Below, one piece after another: positions 7,608-16,510 of a stretch of 64,000 nt of DNA. The stretch's first letter is position 1; the number at the start of each line of letters is the position of its first letter. This DNA is from CAWCKS01 sp963763485. Lineage in GTDB: Bacteria; Pseudomonadota; Alphaproteobacteria; Rhizobiales; Xanthobacteraceae. Location: positions 186,001 to 250,000 of the forward strand of contig CAVXOW010000009.1 in NCBI GenBank assembly GCA_963763485.1. Reading direction: 5' to 3'. The notes under the pieces were generated by a model that saw only the letters and a list, made by a program, of their open reading frames with translations, had not been told where the DNA came from and searched no databases. The position numbers and the translations under genes were made by a program.

Positions 7608-10600
7608 ATGCCGACGACCGGGGGCGATGCATCGCTGCTGGCACGTGCACTTGGGCGCGGGCGGCTCGGTCGTTGCCTGCGCGGTGCGCTTGTTGCAGTT
7701 ACCTTGGCGGTTGCCTTGACAGTTGCCGCGGCGCCAGCGGCGATCGCCGATCCGGTCCGCGGCGAAGCGACGCTGACCAGGCCCGGCGACTACGCGCGCC
7801 TCCTCATCAGGTTGCAGTCTGACGTTCAGGCCGATGTTCGTCTTGCCGGCACGATCCTCATCATTCAGTTCAAGAAGCCGGTCGATGTGGCCGTCGAGAA
7901 ACTTGGCGAAGCATTGCCGGACTACGTGAGTTCGGCTCGCATCGATCCCGACGGCACGGCCATTCGCGTCGCGCTGTCGCGCAAGGTGACGCCAAATTTC
8001 ATGGCGGCAGGCGAGCGGCTGTTCATCGACCTTTTGCCCGAGACGTGGAGCGGTTTGCCTCCCGGGCTGCCCCAGGATGTGATCAAGGAACTCGCCGCGC
8101 GCGCGCGCGAGGCCGAGCAACTGCTGCGGCAGCAGAGAGCAGCTGCCGAGGCCCAGAAGAAGCCGCTCATTCGGGTCAAGGCGTCGCGCCAGCCGACCTT
8201 CGTGCGTTACGTCTTTGAATTGCCCGAAGCCACTGGCGTATCGACAATTCTGAACAGCGATCAGCTCACGTTGAACTTCACCTCCGAGCTGACCTTCGAT
8301 CTTGCCGATGCGCAGGTCATCGATGCCAACAACGTCAAGTCGATCGCACAGCAGGCCAAGAGCGACGCGACCGTCGTTACCTTCGATCTGGTCGGCAATG
8401 TCGATGTTCACGCCTTTCGCGAGGAGAGGACCTATGTGGTCGACATCGGCTTTGAGCCAGAGGACAAGGCGAAGGCGATGGCCCAGCTCGAGGCGCCGGC
8501 CAACCTTGCGGCCAAGCCGTCGCCGCTGACCGCCGATAAGCCGCCGGCGCCTTCGGCAAAACCCGAGGTCGTTGCTCCGCAGACGGCAGCTGCCTCCGAA
8601 CACAAGACCGAAGCGCCAGTGGTGGTGCCGCCGCCCGCCGGTCCCGCTCCCGAGCGCAAGGTCGAGGCGCCGCCGCCGGCTGCAGCCGCTCCCGAGCCCA
8701 AAGCCGACGCGACGCCACCGGCTGTAGCCGCCCCCGAGCCAAAGGCCGAAGCGATGCCACCGGCCGCAGCTGCTCCGGAGCGCAAGGCCGAAGAGCCGCC
8801 ACCAGCTGTCGCGCCTGAGCGCAAGGCGGAGGCGACGCCTGCAGGGATTGAAGGCCGTGCACCGCCTGCCGAGTGGCCGCCGCTCCAAGTCAAGGTTCCG
8901 CTCGAGCATCCACCCGCTGCTGCCGCCGAGCCGACCGCCGACGACAAGGTCGCGCTGGCCGTGCAGGCCAAGCGCAGCCTCGGCAACCTGCATCTCTTTA
9001 TTCCGTTCGCATCGCCCACGGCGGGTGCGGTGTTCACGCGTGACGACGCCATCTGGCTGGTGTTCGACGGCGATGCGGCGATCAATTTTGGATCTGTCAC
9101 CAAGGAGGCCACGGGCCTCGTGCGCGACGTCACCTCGCTCCCGGTCGACGGCGGCCGCGCCATCCGGCTGCGCCTCAACCGGCCGCAGCTTGCCAATGTC
9201 ACGGCGGACGGCAATGCCTGGGTCCTCGACATCTCCGATACGTCGCAATCGCTGCCGCAGCCGCTCGCCAGCATGCGCAACATCGCCGAGCGCACGCGCG
9301 CCACCGTGTCGGTGCCGATGTCAGGCGCAAGCCGGGTCGTGAAGTTCTCCGATCCCGAGACCGGCGACGCCTTCATGGCGGTCACAGCGGCGCTGCCGCC
9401 ACGCGGCTTCATCAAGCCGCAGAACTTTGTCGACTTCTCGTTCCTGGCCTCCACGCAGGGTATTGTGGTGCACCAGAATTCCGATGACCTGCAGATCGAG
9501 ATTGCGGCCGACAAGGTGACGGTCGGCCGGCCCGGCGGCCTGACCCTGTCGGCCGCCGAGACGACGGATGGGCGGGCGGCGACGGCGGTGCGTCCGATCT
9601 TCGACGTCGCGACGTGGCGTCTCGATCGCGGGCCGAATTTCATCGCCCGCCAGGATGAGCTGACGAGCGCTGCAGCCATGTCGGTCGGCGACAAGCGCGT
9701 GACGACACATACCGATCTCGCGCGCTTCTATTTTGCGCGCGGCTTCTATCCGGAGGCGCGCGGGGTGCTGAATGCGCTGTTCGGGGAGGCAAAGCCCGCG
9801 GCCGATGATGTTACCGCGCTGGTGCTGCATGCGGTCGCCAATATTCTCGCGGGCAATCCTGACGGCGGGCTCGCCGAACTGAACAATCCGGTGATCGGCG
9901 CCGGCTACGATTCGCAGCTCTGGAAGGCGGTCGCCTACACGCGGCTGCACAACTGGAGCACCGCGCGAGAGAAGTTCAAGGGCGTCGAGTTCGCGATCGG
10001 CGCGCTCCCGGTCGAGCTGCAGCGGATCGTAATCGCCGATGAGGCGCGCGCCGCGCTCGAGGCCCGCGACTATAGCGGCGTCACCAATCGGCTGAGCGAA
10101 CTCGAGGTGATCACCGTGCCGGAGGCGATGCAGCCGCAGCTTGCGGTGCTGCGCGGGCGGATGGACGAGGCGCTCGGCAAAGACAGGGACGCACTCAGCG
10201 AATACCAGCTCGCCATCGATTCCGCTGACCGGATTTCGGCGGCTGAAGCGACGGTCGACCAGATCGCGTTGCGCCAGAATCGCAAGGAGATCACGCCGGA
10301 CGAGGAACTCGCAAGCCTGGAAACGCTCGCCATGACCTGGCGCGGCGACTCCACCGAGGTCCGCGCCCTGCAGGTGCTGTCGCAAAAGTACGCCGATCTC
10401 GGCCGCTACCGCGACGCGCTGCTGGTGGCGCGGTCGGCCACCAGGCTGCAGCCGAATTCCGAACCGTCGCGGCAGATGCAGGATGCCTCGTCGGCGCTGT
10501 TTGCGGACATCTTCCTGAGCCCGAAGGGGGAAGACCTGCCGCCGGTCGACGCGCTGGCGCTGTTCTACGAATTCAGCGAATTCGACTCCGATCGGCCGCC

Positions 10601-11388
10601 GTGGCGACGAGTTGATCCGCCGGCTTGCAGATCGGCTGGTATCGGTCGACCTGCTCGACCAGGCCGGCGAACTTCTGCAGTACCAGATCGATCGCCGCCT
10701 CGACGGCGCGGCGCGTGCCCAGGTCGCCTCGCGCCTCGCAATGATCTACCTGATGAACCGCAAGCCGGATCGCGCGATCAGCGTGCTGCGCTCGACCCGG
10801 ATGGGCGACCTCGCCAACGAGCTGCGCACCCAGCGCCTGTTGATCGAGGCGAGGGCGCAGAGCGACATCGGCCGGCATGACCTTGCGCTCGACATCATTT
10901 CCAATCTCTCCGGCCGCGAGGTGATCCGGCTGCGATCGGACATCTATTGGGCGGCGAGGCGCTGGCGCGAATCCGCCGAGCAGATCGAGCTGCTGTACGG
11001 CGATCGCTGGCGCGATTTCCAGCCACTGACCACTGAAGAGAAGGGCGACATCGTCCGCGCCGGCATCGGCTACTCGCTGGCCGAGGACTCGATCGGCATC
11101 GGGCGCTTGCGCGAGAAATACGCGGCCAAGATGGAGAACGGTGCTGACAAGACCGCGTTCGACGCGGCAACGAAGCCCGCGACCTCGAACAGTTCGGAGT
11201 TCATTGCGATCGCCAAGATGGCGGCGTCGGTCGATACGCTGGACGGATTCGTGCGCGAGATGAAGATGCGCTTCCCGGAGGTCGCTTCGCGTCAGCCGTT
11301 GCCGGACGAGGTCAAGGCGGATCCGAATCCGACGGGGTCGTTGCCTGCGATCAAGGGTTTAAGGCCGGCGCCGAAGAGTGCGCTTTAA
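7608..11388 (+). pseudogene. Large secreted TPR-repeat protein of the flagellar cluster, frameshifted
   Basis: The frame from 7608 gives a Sec signal peptide (ending near AAPAAIADP), a beta-rich N-terminal domain, a Pro/Ala linker with repeated APEPKAEA-type units (DNA 8640-8846), a second beta-rich region and, from about 9700, a long tetratricopeptide-like helical region. Near 10583 the reading switches: the helical repeat continues in the next frame (MIRRLADRLVSVDLLDQAGE) to the stop at 11388. Deleting one base from TTCGAC at 10581-10586 restores one product of about 1259 residues. The disruption may be a sequencing error. No enzymatic motif is seen; location and the CtrA-type site suggest a periplasmic role in flagellar assembly or placement. 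Confidence 0.75.
8640..8846 (+). repeat. In-frame Pro/Ala-rich tandem repeat in the TPR protein
   Basis: Roughly four to five degenerate units of about 42-45 bases each encode variants of APEPKAEATPPAVA. They form a flexible linker between the N-terminal domain and the rest of the large periplasmic protein. Such repeats are prone to copy-number change. Confidence 0.6.
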
Positions 11389-11395
11389 CGCATTG

Positions 11396-11426
11396 TAGGG
11401 CAGATTAGCGCAAGCGTAATCCGTCG
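11396..11426. repeat. REP-like inverted repeat after the TPR gene
   Basis: The stretch reads as an imperfect hairpin with GATTAGCGC facing GCGTAATC just after the stop at 11388. Elements of this form (GGATTACGC...GCGTAATCC) are widespread intergenic repeats in rhizobia and other proteobacteria. It may serve as the transcript end. Confidence 0.5.
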
Positions 11427-11606
11427 TTCCCTGTGTCGTCGGCGCAAGGCGATAGTCGCAGGCAGGCGAATTATTACGACAAAGCGTGGAATTGAGAAGA
11501 CAGGTATCCTGGTAGCTCGTCGCATTCTTATGACGGCGGTCGACGTTGGGAGCGCATTTACCAATGCGACGTAGATTAAGTCGATTTTCCCGACCTTGGC
11601 GCCCTC

Positions 11607-12632
11607 ATGCAAAACGAACAGGCAAAGCTGTTAGGTGATGCGGCAATGCAGTCGATGGCGCTGCATGGCGTCGATCCAACGCCGGCGAATTTTGCCGTCT
11701 GGTTTCACTTTCATATGGGCGAACCAAAGGCCCTGAAGCGGACTATCGACGTCCTGCTGGCCAACAAGCGTGCGATTGACAAGGCAGTCTGCCAGGAGCT
11801 GTTCGCTATGTATGTCAGCGCCAGCAAGGATGGCGCGAGCTTTGATGTTGAGCGGACCGATCGGCTGGCAAGCATCATCGATGACGCACAGCGCTTTCTT
11901 ACAACCGCGATTGCTGACAACGAGGATCAGCTGCAAACCCTCGACGGCATCGCGGGCCAAATGACTCCCGCGGCCGACCCTCGCGCCCTGATCGAGCAGC
12001 TTGTCAATGAGCTGTCGCAAGCGACGAAACGAGCAACCAATCTCGAAGAAAGCTTTGTGGCGACGAACAAGGAACTCGACCAGGTACGCAAGTCGTTCTC
12101 CCAGGCCGACCACCAGGCGAAAACGGACGAACTCACCGGGCTGGCAAACCGTCGTTCACTGAACCAGTTCCTGCGCTCGGCACAAGCTCACGCGATGGAA
12201 ATCGACGAGCCGTTATCGGTGCTGTTATTCGACATCGATCATTTCAAGTCGCTCAACGACCGTTTCGGACATCAAGTCGGCGACCAGGTGTTGCGGCTCG
12301 TTGCAGGAATCCTGCGGCAGACTGTTCGTGAAGATGATCTTGCCGCCCGTTATGGTGGGGAAGAACTGATGATCGTGCTGCCGCGCACCGAGCTGAGCAC
12401 AGCGGTAGTTATCGGCGAACGAATCCGCACGACGCTGGCGGGGCGCACCTTGCGACGGCGTACGACCGGTGAGCCGCTGGGCACGGTGACGACCTCAGTT
12501 GGTGCGGCACAGTTCCGACCGGGTGAATCGTCAGAAGCCCTGGTGGCACGTTGCGACGCAGCGCTTTATGCGGCCAAGGCCGCTGGCCGAAACCGGACCT
12601 TCGATGAGACGTTGCTTGCAGGTGCAGCCTGA
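11607..12632 (+). CDS. Diguanylate cyclase (GGDEF domain)
   Basis: The 341-residue protein has an all-helical N-terminal region (1-165) without membrane segments and a C-terminal GGDEF domain from about residue 170. The signature is RYGGEELMIVL at about 249-259, a GGEEL variant of the active site that normally retains cyclic di-GMP synthesis. REDD lies five residues ahead of it and fits the RxxD inhibitory site. The domain also has DELTGLANRRSLN and FDIDHFKSLND. Lying between flagellar operons, it probably links cyclic di-GMP to motility; the input signal is unknown. It is convergent with fliP. Confidence 0.93.
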   Translation: MQNEQAKLLGDAAMQSMALHGVDPTPANFAVWFHFHMGEPKALKRTIDVLLANKRAIDKAVCQELFAMYVSASKDGASFDVERTDRLASIIDDAQRFLTTAIADNEDQLQTLDGIAGQMTPAADPRALIEQLVNELSQATKRATNLEESFVATNKELDQVRKSFSQADHQAKTDELTGLANRRSLNQFLRSAQAHAMEIDEPLSVLLFDIDHFKSLNDRFGHQVGDQVLRLVAGILRQTVREDDLAARYGGEELMIVLPRTELSTAVVIGERIRTTLAGRTLRRRTTGEPLGTVTTSVGAAQFRPGESSEALVARCDAALYAAKAAGRNRTFDETLLAGAA

Positions 12633-12720
12633 AGCAGTGCCGGAATAACCAGGGGCGCATCGCGGCGGCAGGGCCTCCCCCGGCCCATCGATCGGCCCAG
12701 CCAATTCATGAGCACACGGC

Positions 12721-13479
12721 TTAACTCCCGCCGTAGCTCTGCACCAGGCTGCCTGCGACCAGCGTCCAGCCGTCGACCAGCACGAAGAAGATCAGCTTGA
12801 ACGGCAAGGAGACCACGACCGGCGGCAGCATCATCATGCCCATCGACATCAGCACCGAGGCGACGACGAGGTCGATGATCAGAAATGGCAGGAACAGCAG
12901 GAATCCGATCTCGAACGCGCGCTTCAGCTCCGAGATCATGAAGGCCGGCACCAGGATGCGCATCGACATCTGTTCCGGCGTCGCCGGCGGCGGGTCGCCG
13001 GAGAGATCCATGAACAGCTTCAAATCCTTCTCGCGCACGTTCTTCTGCATGAAGCCGCGCAGCGGGACTGCGCCGCGCTCGAGCGCCTGCTCGACCGTGA
13101 TCTGGTTGCCGACCAGCGGTTTGACTGCATCGTCATAGGAACGCTGCAGTGTCGGTCCCATCACGAAGGCGGTAAGGAACAGGGCCAGCGCCACGATCAC
13201 GGTGTTGGGCGGCGCCGTTGCCGTGCCGAGCGCGGTGCGCAGCAGGGACAGCACCACGACGATTCGCGTGAACGACGTCATCATCACGACGATCGAGGGC
13301 GCGAGCGACAGGATCGTGAGCAGCGCGATCAGCTGGACCGCACGCTCGGTGACGCCGCCATTGCCGCCGCCGAGGTTGATGCTGATGTCTTGCGCCGCCG
13401 CAGGCCCGCTGAACAGGGCGGCGGCGAAGATGAAGATCAGGAATGAGAGAACTCTACGCGCTGAGGGCGCCCGCCTCAC
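12721..13479 (-). CDS. fliP: Flagellar export gate protein FliP
   Basis: This 252-residue membrane protein forms the export gate with FliQ and FliR. A cleavable signal peptide (ending near SGPAAAQD) is followed by hydrophobic segments and the family hallmarks IVVVLSLLRTALGTATAPPN and MMLPPVVVSLPFKLIFFVLVD. Length and both ends match FliP. It overlaps the end of fliO by 4 bases (ATGA), so the pair is translationally coupled. It is convergent with the diguanylate cyclase gene. Confidence 0.98.
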   Translation of the reverse strand: MRRAPSARRVLSFLIFIFAAALFSGPAAAQDISINLGGGNGGVTERAVQLIALLTILSLAPSIVVMMTSFTRIVVVLSLLRTALGTATAPPNTVIVALALFLTAFVMGPTLQRSYDDAVKPLVGNQITVEQALERGAVPLRGFMQKNVREKDLKLFMDLSGDPPPATPEQMSMRILVPAFMISELKRAFEIGFLLFLPFLIIDLVVASVLMSMGMMMLPPVVVSLPFKLIFFVLVDGWTLVAGSLVQSYGGS

Positions 13480-14417
13480 GTCGAGTTCTTCGGACGGCCG
13501 AGCAAGCTCGCCATCTCTTCTTCCAGGTTCTTGAACGGTGCGCGCGGTGCGTCGGCCGAACTGTTGTCGGCTGACGGCGCGGGCTCCGGCGTTTGCGCAC
13601 GTGCAGGCCGCGCCGGTGCCGCCTCAGGCGCGACCGGGGGTGCGCGATCGGTGCTCTCGGTCTTGGCTTCGCCGCTCGGCCGGCGCAACGCCGCCTCGAG
13701 CCGCTGCGCCATCTCGGCGAGATTCTGGTCCGCGTTCGCCGGTGCCGGCGGGCGTTCGGACGCCGGCGCGCGCACTGGCGGCGGCGCTTTGAGCGGCGGC
13801 GGCTCGGCGGGGCGCGGCGGGCGCGGCGTCAACGGTTCGCTACGCTGCGCCGGGCGAACCGGGGCTGGCTCACGTAGCGGTGGCGGCGGCTCGGAGCGCG
13901 CCGTCAAATCGGCGGTCAGGCCGGCGAATGGATCGCTCGGGCGGTTTCGCGGCTCCGGTGGACGCGGCGGTGGCGCCGGTTGCCGACGCGGCTCGTCGGG
14001 AAAAGCGGTCCGCGGCGCGCGAGGAGGAGGCTCGGGCAGGGTGACCGGCTCGCCGAGATCGAACGGTTCGCTGCGAACCGGCTCCGACTCCTGCCAGCTC
14101 GGCTCCGGCGCGGGTACCGCGGCGCGCGTCGCCACCTGGTCGCGCGTCGGCTGTGCGCGCACGATGTTCGACTCGACGACAATGTCGGTTGGCCCGCCGA
14201 TCATCAGCAGATGTTCGATGTTGTCACGCCGCACCAGCACGAGACGGCGACGGCCGTCGACTGCGGCGGCGTCGATCACTGCAAGCCGCGGCATCCGGCC
14301 ACGATTGGCGTTGGTGCCGAGCCGGCTGCCGGCAAAGCGGCGGGCGAGCCAGGCCGCGGCGCCGATCAACGCGAGAACGACAAGAAAAGCTACGAAGAAC
14401 GTCACCGGCGTCTGCAT
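13476..14417 (-). CDS. fliO: FliO-family flagellar biosynthesis protein with Pro-rich tail
   Basis: From ATG 14417 (MQTPVTFFVAFLVVLALIG) the product has 313 residues: one N-terminal membrane segment, the short FliO core with LGTNANRGRMPRLAVIDAAAVDGRRRLVLVRRDN and IGGPTDIVVESNIV, then about 200 residues of Pro/Ala/Glu-rich sequence. FliO assists assembly of the FliP ring. The open frame continues upstream to 14486 but that part is not FliO-like, and a GGGGACCAGG ribosome site precedes 14417. The long tail is larger than in enteric FliO. Confidence 0.9.
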   Translation of the reverse strand: MQTPVTFFVAFLVVLALIGAAAWLARRFAGSRLGTNANRGRMPRLAVIDAAAVDGRRRLVLVRRDNIEHLLMIGGPTDIVVESNIVRAQPTRDQVATRAAVPAPEPSWQESEPVRSEPFDLGEPVTLPEPPPRAPRTAFPDEPRRQPAPPPRPPEPRNRPSDPFAGLTADLTARSEPPPPLREPAPVRPAQRSEPLTPRPPRPAEPPPLKAPPPVRAPASERPPAPANADQNLAEMAQRLEAALRRPSGEAKTESTDRAPPVAPEAAPARPARAQTPEPAPSADNSSADAPRAPFKNLEEEMASLLGRPKNST

Positions 14418-14571
14418 TCCTGGTCCCCACCATTGCGTCGGTCTGCAAGCTCGAGGAGGCGACGGCGCCGTGCCGCTCAAACCCAAAACCTGACGCCGAC
14501 GCGCGGCTCAAACTGGTTAACTCCACGCGGCAAGACTTGCCCAGATCACCCAAGTCTCGCCGCCCCACGTC

Positions 14572-14586
14572 TTAATAGACCATTAG
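14572..14586. promoter_or_regulatory. Near-consensus CtrA-type site (TTAA-N7-TTAG)
   Basis: TTAA and TTAG are spaced by exactly 7 bases, one base off the CtrA consensus. It lies on the fliO side of the divergent promoter, with two perfect sites further on. Confidence 0.4.
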
Positions 14587-14638
14587 CGCTGCGAACTGAA
14601 CCGAATATCGCTTCTTGCATCTTCAAACACTTAATTGG

Positions 14639-14653
14639 TTAACGGCGTATTAA
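14639..14653. promoter_or_regulatory. Perfect CtrA-type site 1 upstream of flgB
   Basis: TTAA-CGGCGTA-TTAA matches the CtrA consensus TTAA-N7-TTAA exactly. It lies 117 bases upstream of the flgB start codon. Confidence 0.65.
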
Positions 14654-14678
14654 TGGCGAAAATGGGTTATCCACGCGG

Positions 14679-14693
14679 TTAACCAGTCATTAA
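14679..14693. promoter_or_regulatory. Perfect CtrA-type site 2 upstream of flgB
   Basis: TTAA-CCAGTCA-TTAA matches the CtrA consensus exactly and is 40 bases from the first site. It lies 77 bases upstream of the flgB start, a position suited to activation of the flgB operon. The second half-site is part of TTAACCATACG, also found upstream of fliL. Confidence 0.7.
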
Positions 14694-14769
14694 CCATACG
14701 CACGGCAAATTCTGCCTATCGATGCTTTGCACGGCGCCGTGCCGTCCGCTCGCGAAAGGCAGACCAAAT

Positions 14770-15171
14770 ATGGCGATCGCCGATCTACCCGCACTCGCCG
14801 CGCTGCGCACGCGCATGCAGTGGCACCAGCAGCGCCAGCGCGTGCTGGCAGAGAACATCGCTAATTCCGACACGCCGAACTTCAAGCCGCGCGATCTCGT
14901 GGAACCGAAGTTCACGCCGTCGGGGGCGACGACCGGAGCGACCGCCGCGCTGTCGCTGGCGCGCACTGATCCCGCCCACATGACCTTGCCCGGCGGTTCC
15001 GACGTCTTCGCGGATCGCAAGACATCCTATGAGACCCGCCCGGCCGGCAATTCGGTCAGCATGGAAGACGAGATGATGAAGGTCGCCGCCAACCAGATGG
15101 ATTACCAGGCCGCGACATCGCTCTACTCCAAGAGCCTCGGACTGCTGATGACCGCGATCGGCAAGCGCTGA
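14770..15171 (+). CDS. flgB: Flagellar proximal rod protein FlgB
   Basis: This 133-residue rod protein carries the signature VLAENIANSDTPNFKPRDL near residue 25 and a C-terminal helix with MMKVAANQMDYQAATSLYSKSL. The start at 14770 (MAIADLPALAALRTRM) is chosen over an upstream ATG at 14722 because the homologous N-terminus begins there. It opens the operon flgB-flgC-fliE-fliQ-fliR-flhB, 32 bases ahead of flgC. Confidence 0.96.
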   Translation: MAIADLPALAALRTRMQWHQQRQRVLAENIANSDTPNFKPRDLVEPKFTPSGATTGATAALSLARTDPAHMTLPGGSDVFADRKTSYETRPAGNSVSMEDEMMKVAANQMDYQAATSLYSKSLGLLMTAIGKR

Positions 15172-15203
15172 TCTCCCCTGCGCGACATTGAGGAGGCGCC
15201 CCC

Positions 15204-15614
15204 ATGGATTTCCTGAAATCGATCGGCATCGCGGCGTCGGGCTTACGCGCCCAGGCCGGGCGCATGCGGATCATTTCCGAGAACATCGCCAACGCCGATT
15301 CGACGGGCCAGTCGCCGGGCGCTGATCCCTACCGGCGCAAGGTGGCGACGTTTTCCAGCCAGCTCGATCGTGCGCTCGACTCCAATGTCGTGTCGCTCGG
15401 GAAAGTGCAGCCCGATCGGACCGATTTCAAGACCCGCTACGAGCCCGGCCATCCCGCGGCCGACGCCAACGGCTACGTCAAGTATCCAAACGTCAATTCG
15501 CTGGTCGAGATAACGGACATGCGCGATGCCCAGCGCTCCTACGAGGCCAACCTCAACATCGTTACCGCGACCCGCCGCATGATCGAGCGCACGCTTGATA
15601 TTCTGAAAGCCTGA
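15204..15614 (+). CDS. flgC: Flagellar proximal rod protein FlgC
   Basis: The 136-residue product has the N-terminal MDFLKSIGIAASGLRAQAGRM with the rod signature ISENIANADSTG and the typical end DMRDAQRSYEANLNIVTATR. Length matches FlgC. A GAGGAGG ribosome site precedes the ATG. An intergenic palindromic repeat begins directly after its stop codon, before fliE. Confidence 0.98.
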   Translation: MDFLKSIGIAASGLRAQAGRMRIISENIANADSTGQSPGADPYRRKVATFSSQLDRALDSNVVSLGKVQPDRTDFKTRYEPGHPAADANGYVKYPNVNSLVEITDMRDAQRSYEANLNIVTATRRMIERTLDILKA

Positions 15615-15661
15615 GCATGATCCCGAAAAGTGGGAACCGGTTTTCGGAATGGATCATGCTC
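15615..15661. repeat. Palindromic intergenic repeat, copy A (flgC-fliE)
   Basis: GCATGATCC at the left end faces GGATCATGC at the right end, with an inner AAAAGTGGGAACCGGTTTTC core. It begins on the base after the flgC stop codon and ends 24 bases before fliE, inside an operon. Related copies occur at 17284, 25273 and 52898. This is a known kind of Bradyrhizobium-type repeat; its function is not known. Confidence 0.75.
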
Positions 15662-15684
15662 ACCAACACAAAGGACGCTAATCG

Positions 15685-15993
15685 ATGGCCACTCCCTCCA
15701 TTGCCGCAAACGCCTATGCAAGCGCCGCGCGCGCGTTCGATCCCTCAGGCGCCGCCTCCAAGGGCGGTTCGAACGACCAGTCGTTCGCCTCGCTGCTGAA
15801 GGATACGCTCGACGGCGTCTCCACCGCCGGCCGCAAGTCCGATGCGCAAGCGATGGCGATGGCATCAGGCAAGGCCAACATCGTCGACGTCGTCACCGCG
15901 GTGGCAGAGACCGAAGTCGCGGTCTCGACGATGGTCTCGGTGCGCGACAAGGTGATCCAGGCCTACGAAGACATCATGAAGATGCCGATCTGA
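15685..15993 (+). CDS. fliE: Flagellar hook-basal body complex protein FliE
   Basis: The product (102 residues) links the MS-ring/export gate to the rod. After an Ala-rich N-terminus it shows the FliE core with SFASLLKDTLDGV and the C-terminal helix VAETEVAVSTMVSVRDKVIQAYEDIMKMPI, which is highly characteristic. It follows flgC after the palindromic repeat and precedes fliQ after a second repeat-containing gap of 221 bases. Confidence 0.96.
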   Translation: MATPSIAANAYASAARAFDPSGAASKGGSNDQSFASLLKDTLDGVSTAGRKSDAQAMAMASGKANIVDVVTAVAETEVAVSTMVSVRDKVIQAYEDIMKMPI

Positions 15994-16012
15994 GGAATGG
16001 CACCAACCCTTA

Positions 16013-16096
16013 GCCCGTCATCCAGAGGTGCCCGCGCTGATCCAAAGCTGCCACTTGTGCGAAAGCTTTGGTGCGCGGGCGTCGAAGGATGAACGG
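16013..16096. repeat. Nested inverted repeat between fliE and fliQ
   Basis: Three nested stems can be drawn: CCGTCATCC against GGATGAACGG at the ends, CCCGCGC (16031-16037) against GCGCGGG (16073-16079), and CCAAAGCT (16042-16049) against AGCTTTGG (16064-16071). This looks like a composite intergenic repeat of the kind common in Bradyrhizobium. It may attenuate transcription between fliE and fliQ. Confidence 0.6.
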
Positions 16097-16214
16097 CCCG
16101 GGCCGTCGCCCTTCGGGGCCGCGCCGAACGGGTGCACACGATGCCGCTCTCAACGGTGCAAGCGCGGCAACCTCAGCGTGACGGATTACGACAGAAACAG
16201 GAGTACCGAGAGAC

Positions 16215-16481
16215 ATGATGAGCGGCGGTGAAGTTCTCGATGTGGCGCGCGATGCGATCTGGACTATCGTCCTGGTATCGTCGCCGCTGATGCTGGTTGC
16301 CCTCGTGGTCGGCGTGGTGATTTCGCTGGTCCAGGCGCTGACCCAGATCCAGGAAATGACGCTCGCCTTCGTGCCGAAGATTCTGGCGATCTTCGTGACG
16401 CTGCTGCTGGCGCTGCCGTTCATGGCCGACGTCCTGCATGGCCACATGATGCGGCTGTCGGCGCGCATCGCCGCAGGGTAG
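16215..16481 (+). CDS. fliQ: Flagellar export gate protein FliQ
   Basis: This 88-residue protein has two membrane segments and the FliQ signature VVGVVISLVQALTQIQEMTLAFVPKI. It belongs to the FliPQR export gate. Two in-frame ATG codons (16215 and 16218) are possible starts; the family starts within a residue of either. fliR follows after 29 bases. Confidence 0.97.
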   Translation: MMSGGEVLDVARDAIWTIVLVSSPLMLVALVVGVVISLVQALTQIQEMTLAFVPKILAIFVTLLLALPFMADVLHGHMMRLSARIAAG

Positions 16482-16510
16482 GGCGCGCGAGCGAAACGCA
16501 GGCAGGACCA

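Larger units (their letters stand above)
14418..14769. promoter_or_regulatory. Divergent promoter region fliO / flgB
   Basis: The 352 bases contain two perfect and one near-perfect CtrA-type sites (14572-14586, 14639-14653, 14679-14693). It must hold the promoters of fliO-fliP (minus) and flgB-flgC-fliE-fliQ-fliR-flhB (plus). The region from about 14570 is clearly more AT-rich than the flanking genes. Confidence 0.65.
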
